DNA of 64,000 bases from Codonopsis lanceolata (Eukaryota; Streptophyta; Magnoliopsida; Asterales; Campanulaceae), in the NCBI GenBank assembly GCA_013146195.2, contig CM028379.1, positions 87,788,617 to 87,852,616 on the forward strand, in the 5' to 3' direction. A program made the translations under genes and the position numbers. The notes under the pieces were generated by a model. The model was not told the DNA's origin. It saw nothing but the letters and a program-made list of their open reading frames with translations, and ran no database searches. This document shows positions 53,720-64,000 of this stretch, one piece after another (within the stretch, counting starts at the first letter, position 1; every line of letters starts with the position of its first letter).

Positions 53720-56463
53720 AAGAACTTCAAAATCAAAGCGACGAGTGGGAAGGCTTTTGACCACGAAAATGTCATTCCTCCGGTTCAAATATCAACCTTC
53801 AGGATATCCCATCTATCCGCCCTCATGACATTATTGTCGCTTTGGACCCGAGCTATACATTAGGGCATGTGCATTGACCTTCGATCAATCAACTCTATAG
53901 GCTGCCGTCAAAGCTTGCGAGGATATGGGCGCCTGCACGGGATTACGCCCCTCTTACGCCTCAACGACAAAAACTACTGATATCTTCTGGCGGAAGAATT
54001 TTATCAACGAATGGAGCTCATGAACGGTGCTCTTCGTGGGTGGATTCGAGGCCGTCCCATCTCTGTCACCGCTAAATCTATTTCCACCATCATCGGCGTG
54101 CATTACGGAGGAGCTCTTTCGGCAACCATGGTGAGGCTTTACATGCACAGGAAGCCATGAGGGGTAGACACTCTCAGGGAGCCCGAGGAAGATGCTCAAA
54201 TTTGTTCCCTCTTGGCGTCTATTGCACCGGCCACCTTTTAGACAAGGGGCTCCTATTCAAGTGGAGCACATGACATGTTCTTCGGCCAACAGATCAACGA
54301 CCCGTCTTTGTATTTCTACAGACTACGTCTCAGCTGAGGGGCTCATCATTTTCGACGAGCTAAAGCGTGGGTGGAGAAAGCTAAGAGCAACCCCACTTGC
54401 AAGCGACCGCCGTCGGGCTCATCAATGCCCTTTTAAGGGATGATGCAAACATCAACTCTTCTTTGAAAGAAGATGAGTTGTATACAGTGGCCAAGGACAA
54501 GCAACTCACGGCCTCGTTTTTCGGTAAATACTGCGAATACGAGAACAAGCGCGGATGCGAGAAAGGTCTACCGCCGGTCTCTCTTGACAAAGTGGCCAAG
54601 CACACTATCTTGGTCACCGCTTCAATATGGAAGCACATGTAGCGGCAAGCGGGACCTACAAAAGGCCCTGCTAAATTTGACGATCAAGTGGCCACGGACC
54701 TCCATCTAAAGGCCAAAGGCACTGGTGATGAGCGAGGCTGCCGCTAAGGTCGAGAATAGCGACGAGGCAAAGCCAAGAAGACAAGGCGGAAGTGGCACCT
54801 CCAAGCGAAGAGGAGCAGCCAAATGGATCGAGAAGGAGATGAAGGAAGGCCAGAAGAAGAAGGCACCAGGCCAATCTAGCCATTCCTCTCCTCCATCTAC
54901 CCAAGCCAAGCCATCCTCTCAGCCACCTACCCAATCCAGCCAACCACCTTCACCATCTCCTACCCCCATTCCCAAACCAAAACGAAGGAAACTTCGTAAA
55001 ACCTTTGAAGACCAGCCACCGGCAGTCCCTCCAACCTCTACCGATGAAGCAGTGAGTCTCCTATTCGGCCGAGGAAGAAAAGGAGAGCTACCGGTTCCCA
55101 ACCCTCTACCGCCAGCCAACCAACTACCTATACCGACGCCCAACACTCAACTGCCAACCCTTCATCTATACCAACTACCGACGCCCAACCAACTACCGAC
55201 GCCCAAACCTTACCTGTCAACCCTTCATCTATACCTATCAACCCTTCATCTATTCCTCCTGAGTCATCTACTCAGAGGAATTCACCACCTCCGGAGGAGT
55301 CTATCCCTCAGAGGAGCCTCAAAATCGGGAGGAGCCACCAACCCCAACTCCTCCTCCTCCTTCACCCTTTAACTACTCACCTGACCCATCCACACCTTCC
55401 TCACCACCCCAATCCCAACCAACTTCTTCCACACCACAGCCTTTAGACCCTGCTGCTGCCAAGTTCCTCTTCGAACTTTCGTCAGTAGCAGATCTATTCT
55501 CCCCTTCTCATCAACCTCCTCAACCTTCTCAACCTCCTCAACCTTCCCTTCAAAAACCAAAATACCTCTTCTACCCTGCCCCTTCTTTCTGGTTCTCTAC
55601 CGAACCCATTCCCCAATCCTCCCATATCAGTGAAAATTCTGACACTGATATGGAACTGGATTCCCCACCAACTCCACCTCCACCCTCCCCTATAACCCTA
55701 TCCTCTTCCACTAAAACCATACCAACCCAAGACTCATCCTCTTCTGCCTCCAGAACTCCCCCTCTACAACAGCCCTTCAGCTGCGGACTCGCCTCTGCCG
55801 ACACCATTCACATTGGCCAAGCATCTACTTCCCATCACCGGCCAATCTTTGAAGTTTTGTCGGCTAGATGCCATCTACCAGCGGCTAGGCGAGCTCACAA
55901 GCATATCTACCGCTACCGCTGAAGTAGCCACTGCAGCGGCCAAGGCCAACGACCGGACTACCACTACTCTTCGACAATTTCAAGAGGATGTCTGGACTCG
56001 TTTTGGACAAATGCGGCACGACTTCACCGATGTCAAGATCAACATCGAAGCTCAACGAGATGAAGGTTTCCGTATCATAGGCTCCATTTTCTACGAGTTA
56101 TTCCACGCCATCACTCTCCATCTCAGCCACGGTCGTACTCCTATTATGGAACTCAACAACCTCGCTCGCAACTCGCTCATGATATTATGAATGCCAACCG
56201 TGATCGTGATCGGCCATCACGGAGGAGAAGCAAATGAGATCTATCAACGTAATGTCGATGGAAGAGAACGGCGTCTTCGTGAAGAAGCGGACTACCGTTC
56301 TCGTTCCACCGGACCTCCGGCCGATGTCGATGGCGATTACCAACTAAGAATGGAAGAGCTAGAGCGAGAAAGAAGAGAAAGGAGGCTGCAGACAAAGGCA
56401 AAGGAAAAGACCTTGGTAGCTTTTGTATCTTTTCTTCCCTTTCCTTTGTATTTATCTTATTTT
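53720..56463 (+). pseudogene. Third reading frame of the Sirevirus-like element (envelope-like position), broken
   Basis: Between pol and the 3' LTR lies about 2.7 kb of GC-richer, protein-like sequence over several frames. In order these are WIRGRPISVTAKSISTIIGV (54040), ELYTVAKDKQLTASFFGKYC (54474), a Lys/Arg-rich segment with KRRGAAKWIEKEMKEGQKKK (54806), long Pro/Ser-rich stretches (54890-55800) and a helical segment DAIYQRLGELTSISTATAEV with FRQFQEDVWTRFGQMR-like sequence (55860-56060). The last part is a charged coiled-coil-like region (56260-56420). Some Sireviruses carry an envelope-like frame here. No membrane segment or known domain is clear, so function is not assigned. Confidence 0.5.
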
Positions 56464-56811
56464 TGAAAACTCTGTTGAATGTAAACATCTTGTTTATAAA
56501 TACAGATGATTACTTGCTTTTTAAAAAATTATGGTGTTTAAATTCTTAATGCTTTATTGTTTATCTAAATTATAATTTAAACATTCAGTTTAAATTTATT
56601 TAAACTACTGCTAATCTGTGTGCTGTTCTTTGACTCTCTTAGTCTTGTATGCACTTAGATTAGTCCCTTGCATTTGAGGTGTTATTCTGTTCAATAGAGG
56701 CATGTCTACCGACTACTTAATATATAAAAATTCTATGCTATTATCTATTAAATAGTTTGTTTTAAAACCCTCATTTGTAGTAATGATGACCGATATAAAT
56801 AGGAGGAGATT

Positions 56812-57767
56812 GTTGATTCTTATGTTAAATTTATATCGATTACATTACATTAGTTTTATACCTAAATCGATTAGCGTTGTATAGAACTTTGCCTTGTATA
56901 GTTTTATAGGAAAGATTCAAATAAGAGTAGAGATGATTGGATTAATTCAAACTTATTCCCATATATTATTTGAATTAATCCAAGTCATTATGTAGTTATA
57001 CTTTTCGCCCTGATTGATCATCTCTCGATCCGACATCAAATCGCCCACCTTTTGAAGATCTCATCCGCTCTAGATAGTGAAGACGAAAATCCGATGCATT
57101 TAATGCATTTATGTTGTTGAAATTCTGCACATGCTTTAAACATTAATCGTAATCAATCACTTATTGCTCGACTCCAAGTCTTTCATGCATTCAATAGATC
57201 CTCAACAGATCTAGAAGTCCTCGTCAACAACAAGAAGCTGCTCTTCAACATTTATTGCTTTATTCTTCTTGTTGTTAACTTCCATTAACTATACTTTTGC
57301 ACGAATTAAATATCTTGTTTTTACAGATATTTAATTCCCTAGACCCAAACACAAGTCAATATTTTGTACACGATCCATTAGGGATATTCTTTGTAATTGA
57401 TCTAAGTGGAAAACATAGTGCACAATTTAAATCCAAGGTTGACTGCCTTGGTGGTGGACGTAGCACTCATTATAGTGTGAACTATCCCAAAATACTTGTG
57501 TTATTTCCTACTGTATGTCTATTACTTGAACTGCTTAGTTTCATTGTTTATATTATCCATTTCAGCAGAACTTGAGTAATCTGTAAAAGGTCTACCGGTA
57601 GTCCTTATCGGCAGACCTGGAACAACCTTCTTGAAAGTCTTCCGCTACTTGATTCTTTTCATATATTGCAAGTAACTTTCAAGGAACTTACTTAAAAGTT
57701 TTAAAGTGTTAATAAGCTATTCAACCCCCCCCCTTCTAGCTTATTATTGTGCTCATTGGGACCCACA
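56812..57767 (+). repeat. Sirevirus-like 3' LTR
   Basis: It starts TGTTGATTCTTATG after the purine tract and runs to about 57767 (ending GGGACCCACA or two bases earlier). Near the end is a C-run followed by TTCTAGCTTATTATTG. The right boundary is fixed by the start of Tat/Ogre gag homology on the opposite strand at 57768. Confidence 0.7.
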
Positions 57768-59060
57768 CCGATCATTTGAGTGAGCTCATTTGGGGAGGTT
57801 TCAATAAGAATGACTGCCTGACTTAAAGATTTAGCCAGCGTATCACGGTGGGTTTTAAAAGCACAAAGCAAGCCCCATATGGATATGTTAGCCTGAGTCT
57901 TCTTCATCTGAGCTAATAAAGCATCTTCCACCGCCTTAGCCCCAGTATCTGTTTCTTGGTTTTTGCCAGAGTGGTCACCTCTTTCTAGGTTTGGTTGGTA
58001 GGCTCGACCAGATCAGGTGAGGTGGCTAACATCTCCACCGACCCAAGTGGCCTTTTCAATATTACAGGTATTTTGGCTACCCAGGATGGTGTCCCAAGAG
58101 AGCATATTGCAGCTAGGCTCTTTTATAGATAGGGATGAAGAGAAAGGAACAAGGATATATGGTAATGGTTGTTTATTTATTTCGAACTTTGGTACACAAA
58201 ATTTTTCATCCACCTCAATCATATTAATTTGAGGTAGAGGGTTATTGACTATATTTGGTCTGGGAGGAGGCTTTTCAATAACTTTGTCATCTATAAGGTC
58301 CTGGATAGCATCTTTGAGTATATAGCATTTATCGGTGAGGTAACCACTGCAGCGATGGTATTCACAGTACTGGGCATGATTCCAAGTCCTGGGCAGGGGG
58401 TTTGGTGGCTTATAGCCTTCCAAAGGCTTTAGTACTCCTTGTGCCATTAGCCCTGCAGTATCACAGACTGGGGAGCTTGCAGTTCATCATAATACCAGTT
58501 TGCCCTGTTCTGATTTCTGAAGTTTCTGCTTGGGCCATTATTCCCTCCGATTGCGTTGACAGACCTGTCTGACCCGTAGGACCATGGAACAGTGCAATAG
58601 TTTTGGGTAGGAAAAGTGGCTGAAGCATTTCCTACCATATTGACGGCTGGTGCTGATGCGGCTGCCTTTCCTTTGGAGTAACGGAAAGAGCTGGGAGGCG
58701 TATTGACTTTTAATTTCCCCGTCCGTATATCTTCATCAATACGGGTTCCTATCTCCACTATTTCCTTAAAATTGCTATAGGGGAGATACCGCATGTGTTC
58801 TAGGTATATGGGTTGGAGATTTTTAATGAACATTCTGGAAGACTCAGCTGGATCAGGTGTGTCAAAGGTCTGGGTCAACTTTCTTTTCCACCTGACTGCA
58901 AACTCAGCACAGCTTTCTTTCTCCCTTTGGGTGCACGACTCCAGGTCTCTCTTTAGCTATCTGGTCCCAAGTACTCAGTACTATCTCTGCCTTTCCAAAT
59001 TCGGGCCAAGTTTCTGAGGAAAATGGGTTTTGGAGGTATCAGAAGGCTGGCTGAAGGCTA
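57768..59060 (-). pseudogene. Tat/Ogre-like gag, broken and truncated
   Basis: Reading the minus strand downwards, RDLESCTQREKESCAEFAVR (about 58960-58900) leads into WKRKLTQTFDTPDPAESSRM and IKNLQPIYLEHMRYLPYSNF in the frame 58878-58447. After a stop at 58447 comes MAQGVLKPLEGYKPPNPLPR with YCEYHRCSGYLTDKCYILKD, a Cys/His cluster typical of this Gag, then AIQDLIDDKVIEKPPP. The final part (57931-57768) gives ALLAQMKKTQANISIWGLL and SLSQAV, the protease-proximal region, and ends at the Sirevirus junction. The frame is broken near 58010 and 57935. Confidence 0.8.
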
Positions 59061-60207
59061 TTTGGGCTAGGAGGACAGCGTGCCTTTATTAGTATATTTT
59101 ATTATTATTTATTTTCCCTACAATTGACCGGATAAGCACCTGCTTTATTTTGACAGTCTCGGGACTTTTCCTGGAACAATGGATCATTTCTCCAAAGTAT
59201 AGGACCAACGTATTCCACCTGCCTTTCGACTCCCCAAGATCGAACTGATCCCAGGCGAAGGGCCTATACTCTTTCCTGTATCCACCATTCAAAATGGTCT
59301 AGGTCGAGCATCAGAGAATAATCAATCAGCCCCTGTGTATTTATTTTTTTTCTTGCGCAATTTATTTTTTTTTTCTCTTTTTTTTTTTGACTTGCGCATT
59401 TTTTTTATTTCCTCTTTTTTTTTCGATCTCGTTTTTTTTATTTGCACATTTTTTTTGCATGGGCTGACCAATGATTCAAAAATGCAAAAACTGATCGGTC
59501 TTTGAAGTGTCCTCAAAATCTATATGTAATCTAACGATGGCTTATGCAGGGGGTAGGCTGGTCATGGTGTAGGGTAGCAGTTTGGAATATATTTACATGC
59601 GTGCGCGTGTGTGCGGTATCTAAAAAGCAGTAAAATCTCTTTTTTTTTATTTCAAATATAAAACAGATATGGCATGTCTTGCTGTTATTTGTGGATTTTC
59701 TCGGCTTTCTTAATTTGAGCGCAAGCAAGCAAGCCAATCACATTAAGAAATAAAAAGAAAAGCGGGGAATCTATATATCCCTATTAATTACAAATTGGTC
59801 CTAATCCCCAAAATAAAATGGCAGAATGAAATAATAAATGTACAAATTTTGCGGAATAAAAATAATAAATAGAACAAAATAATAATATAGAGCCGAAAAT
59901 AAGGCAATATTAAAAATAAAGCCCCGGCTCTTTGTTGTGCTGCACGGAAATTTATTTCATATATTATGTATTTTTTTTTTATTTTTTTTTGAAAAATACA
60001 TATTTTTAAACATACCTATAACAGTTACTGGAACGAAACTGCTGCAAGATGGAGGATCATATCCACAAATATAGGCACAGATGTATAGGAACGCAATATT
60101 GAAATGCATAAATTAATATAACAAGCATACTTTAACCAGAAACAAATAAAAACAAAAAAGTTTTTTTTATGAGTCTAGCCCTCCATTTTTATTTAAAATA
60201 AAAACGA
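59061..60207 (-). other. Leader region of the minus-strand Tat/Ogre element
   Basis: AT-rich sequence lies between the primer site and gag, with long T-runs on the plus strand (59340-59460, 59960-59990). Minus-strand frames here (for example 59292-59089) have no recognised domain. Long leaders are usual for Tat/Ogre elements. Confidence 0.5.
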
Positions 60208-60228
60208 TCTCCCCAGTAGAGTCGCCAC
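60208..60228 (-). promoter_or_regulatory. Primer binding site next to 5' LTR
   Basis: On the minus strand the LTR ends GGGAACCCACA and is followed after one base by TGGCGACTCTACTGGGGA. Starting TGG one base after the LTR is the layout of a tRNA-primed site. Tat/Ogre elements often use tRNA-Arg, but I cannot confirm the tRNA from sequence alone. Confidence 0.65.
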
Positions 60229-61926
60229 TGTGGGTTCCCGGGACTGCGCTCGCGCCCCGCGCGCCCTTGGATAGGGGTGCGCGTACGTGCGGAAGCGGGA
60301 CACCACTGCTCTCATTCCATCATCCCTTATTTAGGGGAAGACGAAATTAAAAGTACGAGAGGTGTGTTGTCTAAAATAGCGCGTTGAATACGCCTTGGTA
60401 ACTTCAGTGAATTTTTGGTCCAATATGGGAGCTTTGAGTTTTCTACATCAAGTTATCACTTTTTTAGGGGATACCAGGATATAGGAATACATCACCCTTT
60501 CATTCGCATTCTTCCTTTTTTAGGGAAAAACGGAAAAGTGTAAGAAAGGATGTTGCGAGGCCCCACTATGGATTTTATTAAAATTGTCTTATGGCCTATT
60601 TTCGGATCACTATGAGTGCTTTGGGTTTTCAACATCAAGTTATCATCTTTTAAGGGGATATCAGGATATAGGAATACATCACCCTTTCATTCACATTCTC
60701 CCTTTTTTAGGGGAAACGGAAAAGTGCAAGAAATGAGTGTTGCGATGCCCCCACTGGATCCAAAATGTTTTATAGAGTCATCATCTTTATTTTTAGGAAG
60801 AAATAAAGAAAAACAAAAAAAAACAAAAAAAAGAAAAACCAGAAATTGCAAAAACGGATTCGGAGGCTAAGTTACGAGTTGGGAAAGTACTAGGCACCCA
60901 ACTCGCTCTTTCGGTCTCAAAAGCGGTTTTTGGCTAAAGTATGTTTTTTGTTATATTTATTTAACAAATAAATAATGCATTAAAAGACAGGAAATAAAAG
61001 CAAATACATCCATATCTACATTATTTACGGACTTGCAGCCGTCTCCTTACAATAATTACAAATACATTTAAAAATATTTGACTATAATAACGGCTCTTTT
61101 ACATAGTATTTTCTAACTAAATTCAGGCAGCACAACGACTTATATTTTTATATTGGGGAGGATTTGAAAATAACTTTTTATAAATAAACGCTCTTAAAGG
61201 TTTTACCTTTCAGAGCGTGGTGTGCTCGCTCTGTCCTTCTCGAGAGAGAGAGTCTTTTATGCTGCTGCTGTTGCGGTTTGGGCAGAGTAACGACTTATTT
61301 TTTGTGGTTTTGGCCTTTTCACTCTGGCAGAGCAACTGCTCTTTCCGAGGGTTTTGGACCGAGGAAATAAGGTGGATACCTAACTATAAGGCTAGGGATC
61401 ACTTTGACCCGTTGGATTTACTTTTTGGCAGAATTTTGGAAGGGTTTCGAGGCATTATGGAAGGATCGCTCCCTATCTCACTTCGCTCTCTAATTTCTCA
61501 GCGTAACAACGACGCGAAGAATTTTTATCGGTTTCTTAGGTGTGTCCGAAAGTGAGCCCCGAAGGCTCTATTTATAGGCTAGGAAGAGGACTCGTCGGGG
61601 ATTACAATTTCTCTCAACGTGTTTGATTTCCTTGTACACCGCGCTTCAAAAATTGCACAATGCGTTCAGTCTGGGGTGTACTGTAGCTCTCTGGGCGCGG
61701 CCATAAGGCTCCTTGCGCGCCGAGCCAAGGACCCTTTTAGGCAGCGCCAGCCCACTGTTCAAACTTCCAATTTTGACGCTTTAGCCCCTGTATTTTACTG
61801 TTTTGCGCATCCTGCTTTGCCTTTTGCCTTTTTAACTCATGTAACATGACATTTGTTAAGTTTTCACAGGTCTTGATATCACATGCCAGAGTTACATACC
61901 ATGGGTACGAAATTGGGGTGTCTACA
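60229..61926 (-). repeat. 5' LTR of the minus-strand Tat/Ogre-like element
   Basis: This LTR of 1698 bp runs from TGTAGACACCCC (61926) to GGGAACCCACA (60229) on the minus strand. TATAAATA is the complement of 61569-61576. The 3' third (60300-60780) contains tandem units with CCC-TAAAAAA-GGG dyads. It is closest in structure to the LTR at 10379-12174. Confidence 0.8.
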
Positions 61927-62390
61927 GCTGGGGAAAGAGCGTTTTCAAAAGATTCCATCGCTTTCCCTATGTTGGGGAAAGTCCGTTTTCAAAAGCTGCA
62001 TCGCTTTCCCTATGCTGGGGAAAGCCCATTTTCAAAAGCAGCATCGCTTTTCCTATGCTGGGGAAAGCCCATTTTCAAAAGTAGCATCGTTTTCCCTATG
62101 TTGGGGAAAGCCCATTTTAAAAAACAGCATCGCTGTCTCTATGTTGGGGAAAGCCCGTTTTCAAAAGCAGCATCGCTTTCCCTATGCTGCGGAAACTCGT
62201 TTTGAAAAGCAGTATCGCTTTCCCTATGCTGGGGAAAGCCCGTTTTCAAAAGATTCCACCGCTTTCCCTATACGGGGGGAAAGTGCGTTTTGAAAAGGGT
62301 TCTATCGCTTTCCCTATGCTGGGGAAAACACGTTTTGAAAAGGTCCCGCCAGTTTTGCCTATGCTGGGCAAAACGCACCATTCGGTATTG
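61927..62390 (+). repeat. Second 43-bp tandem array, about 10 units
   Basis: The unit is the same as at 1575-4965. Its left side is cut by the minus-strand LTR. The last unit (62352-62374) has arms GTTTTGCC and GGCAAAAC around TATGCTG. Compared with GCTTTCCC/GGGAAAGC, two base pairs are changed on both sides, so pairing is kept. Confidence 0.92.
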
Positions 62391-62616
62391 TTGTTTGTTT
62401 GCTTGAGACCGAATTACATTTGGTCTGATTCCTTTTTTTGAGGGATACGTAGGCAGCCTACCTCGGTAGGTCCGACCATCAAAGCACTTAATTTGCATAT
62501 CTGCTTAAAAACTACGATAACCTGCTATAACTAACTAAATATGTCTAGGATATGTGAGATTTGGTATGCATTATAAACTGTTGCATTATAACTGCTACCT
62601 ATTGCATCATTCCCCA

Positions 62617-63859
62617 TTATAATTTGGCAAAACACACCTTTGGGCCACTGTACTTTAGAAAAGGTTGCAATTAGGCCACTGAGACTTCAAAATTTTCGGG
62701 ATGGCCACTGTACCGGACTTATCTTGCACGTTAACCCCTTTTTTGGATGGACGTTAAGTTTGGATGTTAAGTTTGGTTAAATGTCTATTTTACCCTCGAC
62801 TTCTTCATCTCCACTGTGACAAAGTAACCAGATCTGGTTTAAAACTCATATCTGGGTTTAAAACTCAGATCTGTAAATAATTATGTACAGCATGCTCGGA
62901 GTACATGAACAGCAAAGAATTATTTACATAAACATCAAATCCCATATCGCCACACGCCTTCAAAACGAACGAGTAAGTAAAATTATCCCTCTTTTGTCCA
63001 AAATTGATCATTTCTTGATACAAAGCCAGTGCATCCATTGAAAACCAATGGCGTGGAAAGGATTTTTTAAACCCAGATCCCCAAGCAGCGCTCTCTCTCT
63101 CTCTTTCTCTTCAGCCTCCCAATTTCATGGGCTCCGACGTTTGCGCTCTCTCTCCTCCGTTTCTCCTTCCTTTCTCTCCTTTTTCCCAAAAAAGGGAAGA
63201 AGAATTGATTTGAATCTGATCGGAGAGGGAGGAAGATGGGGAAGTACACGGAGATTTTGGACGCCGGTGTGAGAATTGTTGCGAGATTTCATTCACACTG
63301 TTCTCAGACTGCTCGAATGTACTACCATCCACCTGCCGATAACCACCACAACAACATACAGGGCAGCGACGGCGGCGGCGACGCTGCTGCTAATTCCACC
63401 GGCGATGGATCCGGTCCAGCAGTTTTTCCCGGATCTAAATCCGGCATGAGCGCTATCAACAACAATACTGATCTCATTCTTTATTCTGTTCTCTGATGAC
63501 GATACTGAGAAGTTAGGGGGACGAAACTACAGATTAATTAGGTTTATTGAGCGTTTGGGAAGAAAAAGAAAATGAAAAAGGAAATTCAAATTTAAATGGA
63601 AACTCGAATTGTTATTTTAAAAAAAAGAGTTTTAAAACCCAGATCTTATTACTTTGTCACAGTGAAGATGAAGAAGGCGAGGGTAAAATAGACATTTAAT
63701 CAAACTTAACGTCCAAACTTAACGTCCATCCAAAAAAGGGATTAACGTGCAAGATAAGTCTAGTACAGTGGCCATCCCGAAAATTTTGAAGTCTCAGTGG
63801 CCTAATTGCAACCTTTTGTAAAGTACAGTGGCCCAAAGGTGTGTTTTGCCTTATAATTT
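62617..63859. mobile_element. MULE D: Pack-MULE with 9-bp target duplication and intact frame
   Basis: The element is 62626-63850 (1225 bp) between perfect duplications TTATAATTT (62617-62625 and 63851-63859). The TIRs are about 205-210 bp and highly similar. The left starts GGCAAAACACACCTTTGGG and the right, complemented, the same, which suggests a recent insertion. The unoccupied site is present in the paralogous blocks near 5238 and 12265. There is no transposase. The interior is GC-rich and carries a complete small reading frame with a 5' leader that contains a CT microsatellite. Confidence 0.93.
63236..63496 (+). CDS. Small plant protein of unknown function carried by MULE D
   Basis: An 86-residue frame starts at an ATG in good context (GAAGATGGGG). 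It begins MGKYTEILDAGVRIVARFHS, continues HCSQTARMYYHPPADNHHNN, then a Gly/Ala/Asp-rich middle, and ends NTDLILYSVL. The pattern (an MGKY..LDAGVRI.ARFHSHC start, YYHPP, a His/Asn-rich linker and an ILYSV end) looks like a small plant-specific family of unknown function, and both ends appear complete. No signal peptide or membrane span is evident. The upstream 190 bp are CT-rich, like a 5' leader. It is probably a captured gene copy; whether it is transcribed cannot be told from sequence. Confidence 0.6.
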   Translation: MGKYTEILDAGVRIVARFHSHCSQTARMYYHPPADNHHNNIQGSDGGGDAAANSTGDGSGPAVFPGSKSGMSAINNNTDLILYSVL

Positions 63860-63948
63860 CCACGAAATTGGGAGTCTATTTCTTATCAACAATGTTCACT
63901 TACTCGGTAAACTGCGGGTTACCCGTAAGCTCCATCGTTGAGGGGCTC

Positions 63949-64000
63949 TGTAGACACCCCAATTTCGTTCCCTCTAGTATGTAACAATTGACATGCGATA
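63949..64000 (+). repeat. Start of 3' LTR, runs off the window
   Basis: TGTAGACACCCCAATTTCG follows GTTGAGGGGCTC, matching the LTR start at 5335. Confidence 0.8.

Larger units (their letters stand above)
50575..57767 (+). mobile_element. Sirevirus-like Copia element, 5' part missing
   Basis: Plus-strand remnants of integrase, reverse transcriptase and RNase H (50640-53030) are followed by a long downstream region with a further degraded reading frame (53720-56463). Then come a purine tract ATAGGAGGAGAT (56800-56811) and a 3' LTR of about 956 bp starting TGTTGATTC. A pol-downstream third frame, a long LTR and the CAACCCCCC...CTTCTAG LTR tail suggest Sirevirus. The right end abuts minus-strand Tat/Ogre gag at 57768, so it inserted in that gene. 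The left LTR is not in the window. Confidence 0.75.
57768..61926 (-). mobile_element. Tat/Ogre-like element, 5' LTR plus gag, minus strand
   Basis: Minus-strand order is 5' LTR 61926-60229, primer site, AT-rich leader of about 0.9 kb, then gag fragments to 57768, where the Sirevirus LTR cuts in. Its 5' LTR starts abruptly inside a plus-strand 43-bp array (61927), so this element inserted into another copy of the same family. The gag type assigns the whole TGTAGACACC-LTR family in this window to Tat/Ogre. Confidence 0.8.
61927..64000 (+). mobile_element. 3' end of another Tat/Ogre-like element, interrupted by MULE D
   Basis: A remnant of a 43-bp array (61927-62340), the conserved terminal block (62341-62625 and 63851-63948) and the start of a 3' LTR (TGTAGACACCCC from 63949 to the window end) are in plus orientation. 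The block is split by MULE D at TTATAATTT. The LTR continues beyond the window. Confidence 0.8.

Noticed and set aside
59089..59292. 67-codon minus-strand frame upstream of Tat/Ogre gag
   Set aside because: Lies in the leader, has no recognised gag motif and is not linked in frame to the gag core.

Overview
This is nuclear DNA from a flowering plant, very probably a eudicot. It is AT-rich and made almost entirely of nested transposable elements. No ordinary host gene, rRNA or tRNA was recognised. The only intact, gene-like, non-transposon reading frame (86 codons at 63236-63496) lies inside a Mutator-like element.

Layout. (1) 1-7050: the 3' part of a plus-strand Ty3/Gypsy element, probably Tat/Ogre lineage: untranslated sequence, a large 43-bp tandem array, a conserved terminal block, a polypurine tract and the 3' LTR. 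(2) 7051-7610: a ~207-bp tandem repeat, then 1.5 kb of unassigned DNA. (3) 9131-15410: two minus-strand LTRs of the same superfamily and the 3' part of a second element. In this one a different ~31-bp array occupies the place of the 43-bp array. (4) 15417-21370: a broken Athila-like Gypsy element. (5) 21380-33430: three Mutator-like elements (MULEs) with perfect 9-10 bp target duplications, each carrying what look like captured gene pieces. One is split by a 4.7-kb Copia element with 98.5% identical LTRs. (6) 33437-41450: small DNA transposons, a Helitron with a decayed helicase and a 157-bp tandem repeat, a Harbinger-type MITE and microsatellites. (7) 41982-57767: three more Copia elements. 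A minus-strand one and a plus-strand Sirevirus-like one meet at a 100-N assembly gap. (8) 57768-64000: a minus-strand Tat/Ogre 5' LTR and gag, inserted in a second 43-bp array whose element is itself interrupted by a fourth MULE.

Nearly all retroelement reading frames are broken, mostly by nonsense changes of the G:C to A:T type plus frameshifts. The exceptions are the reverse transcriptase/RNase H frame of the minus-strand Copia at 46.9-48.3 kb and the frame carried by the last MULE.

The most interesting signals are these. First, two unrelated satellite arrays sit at the same position in sister retroelements; every unit of each is a dyad able to form a hairpin, and several variant units keep pairing by paired changes. 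Second, there are four gene-fragment-carrying MULEs in 42 kb. All calls come from reading the sequence alone; no database search was run.
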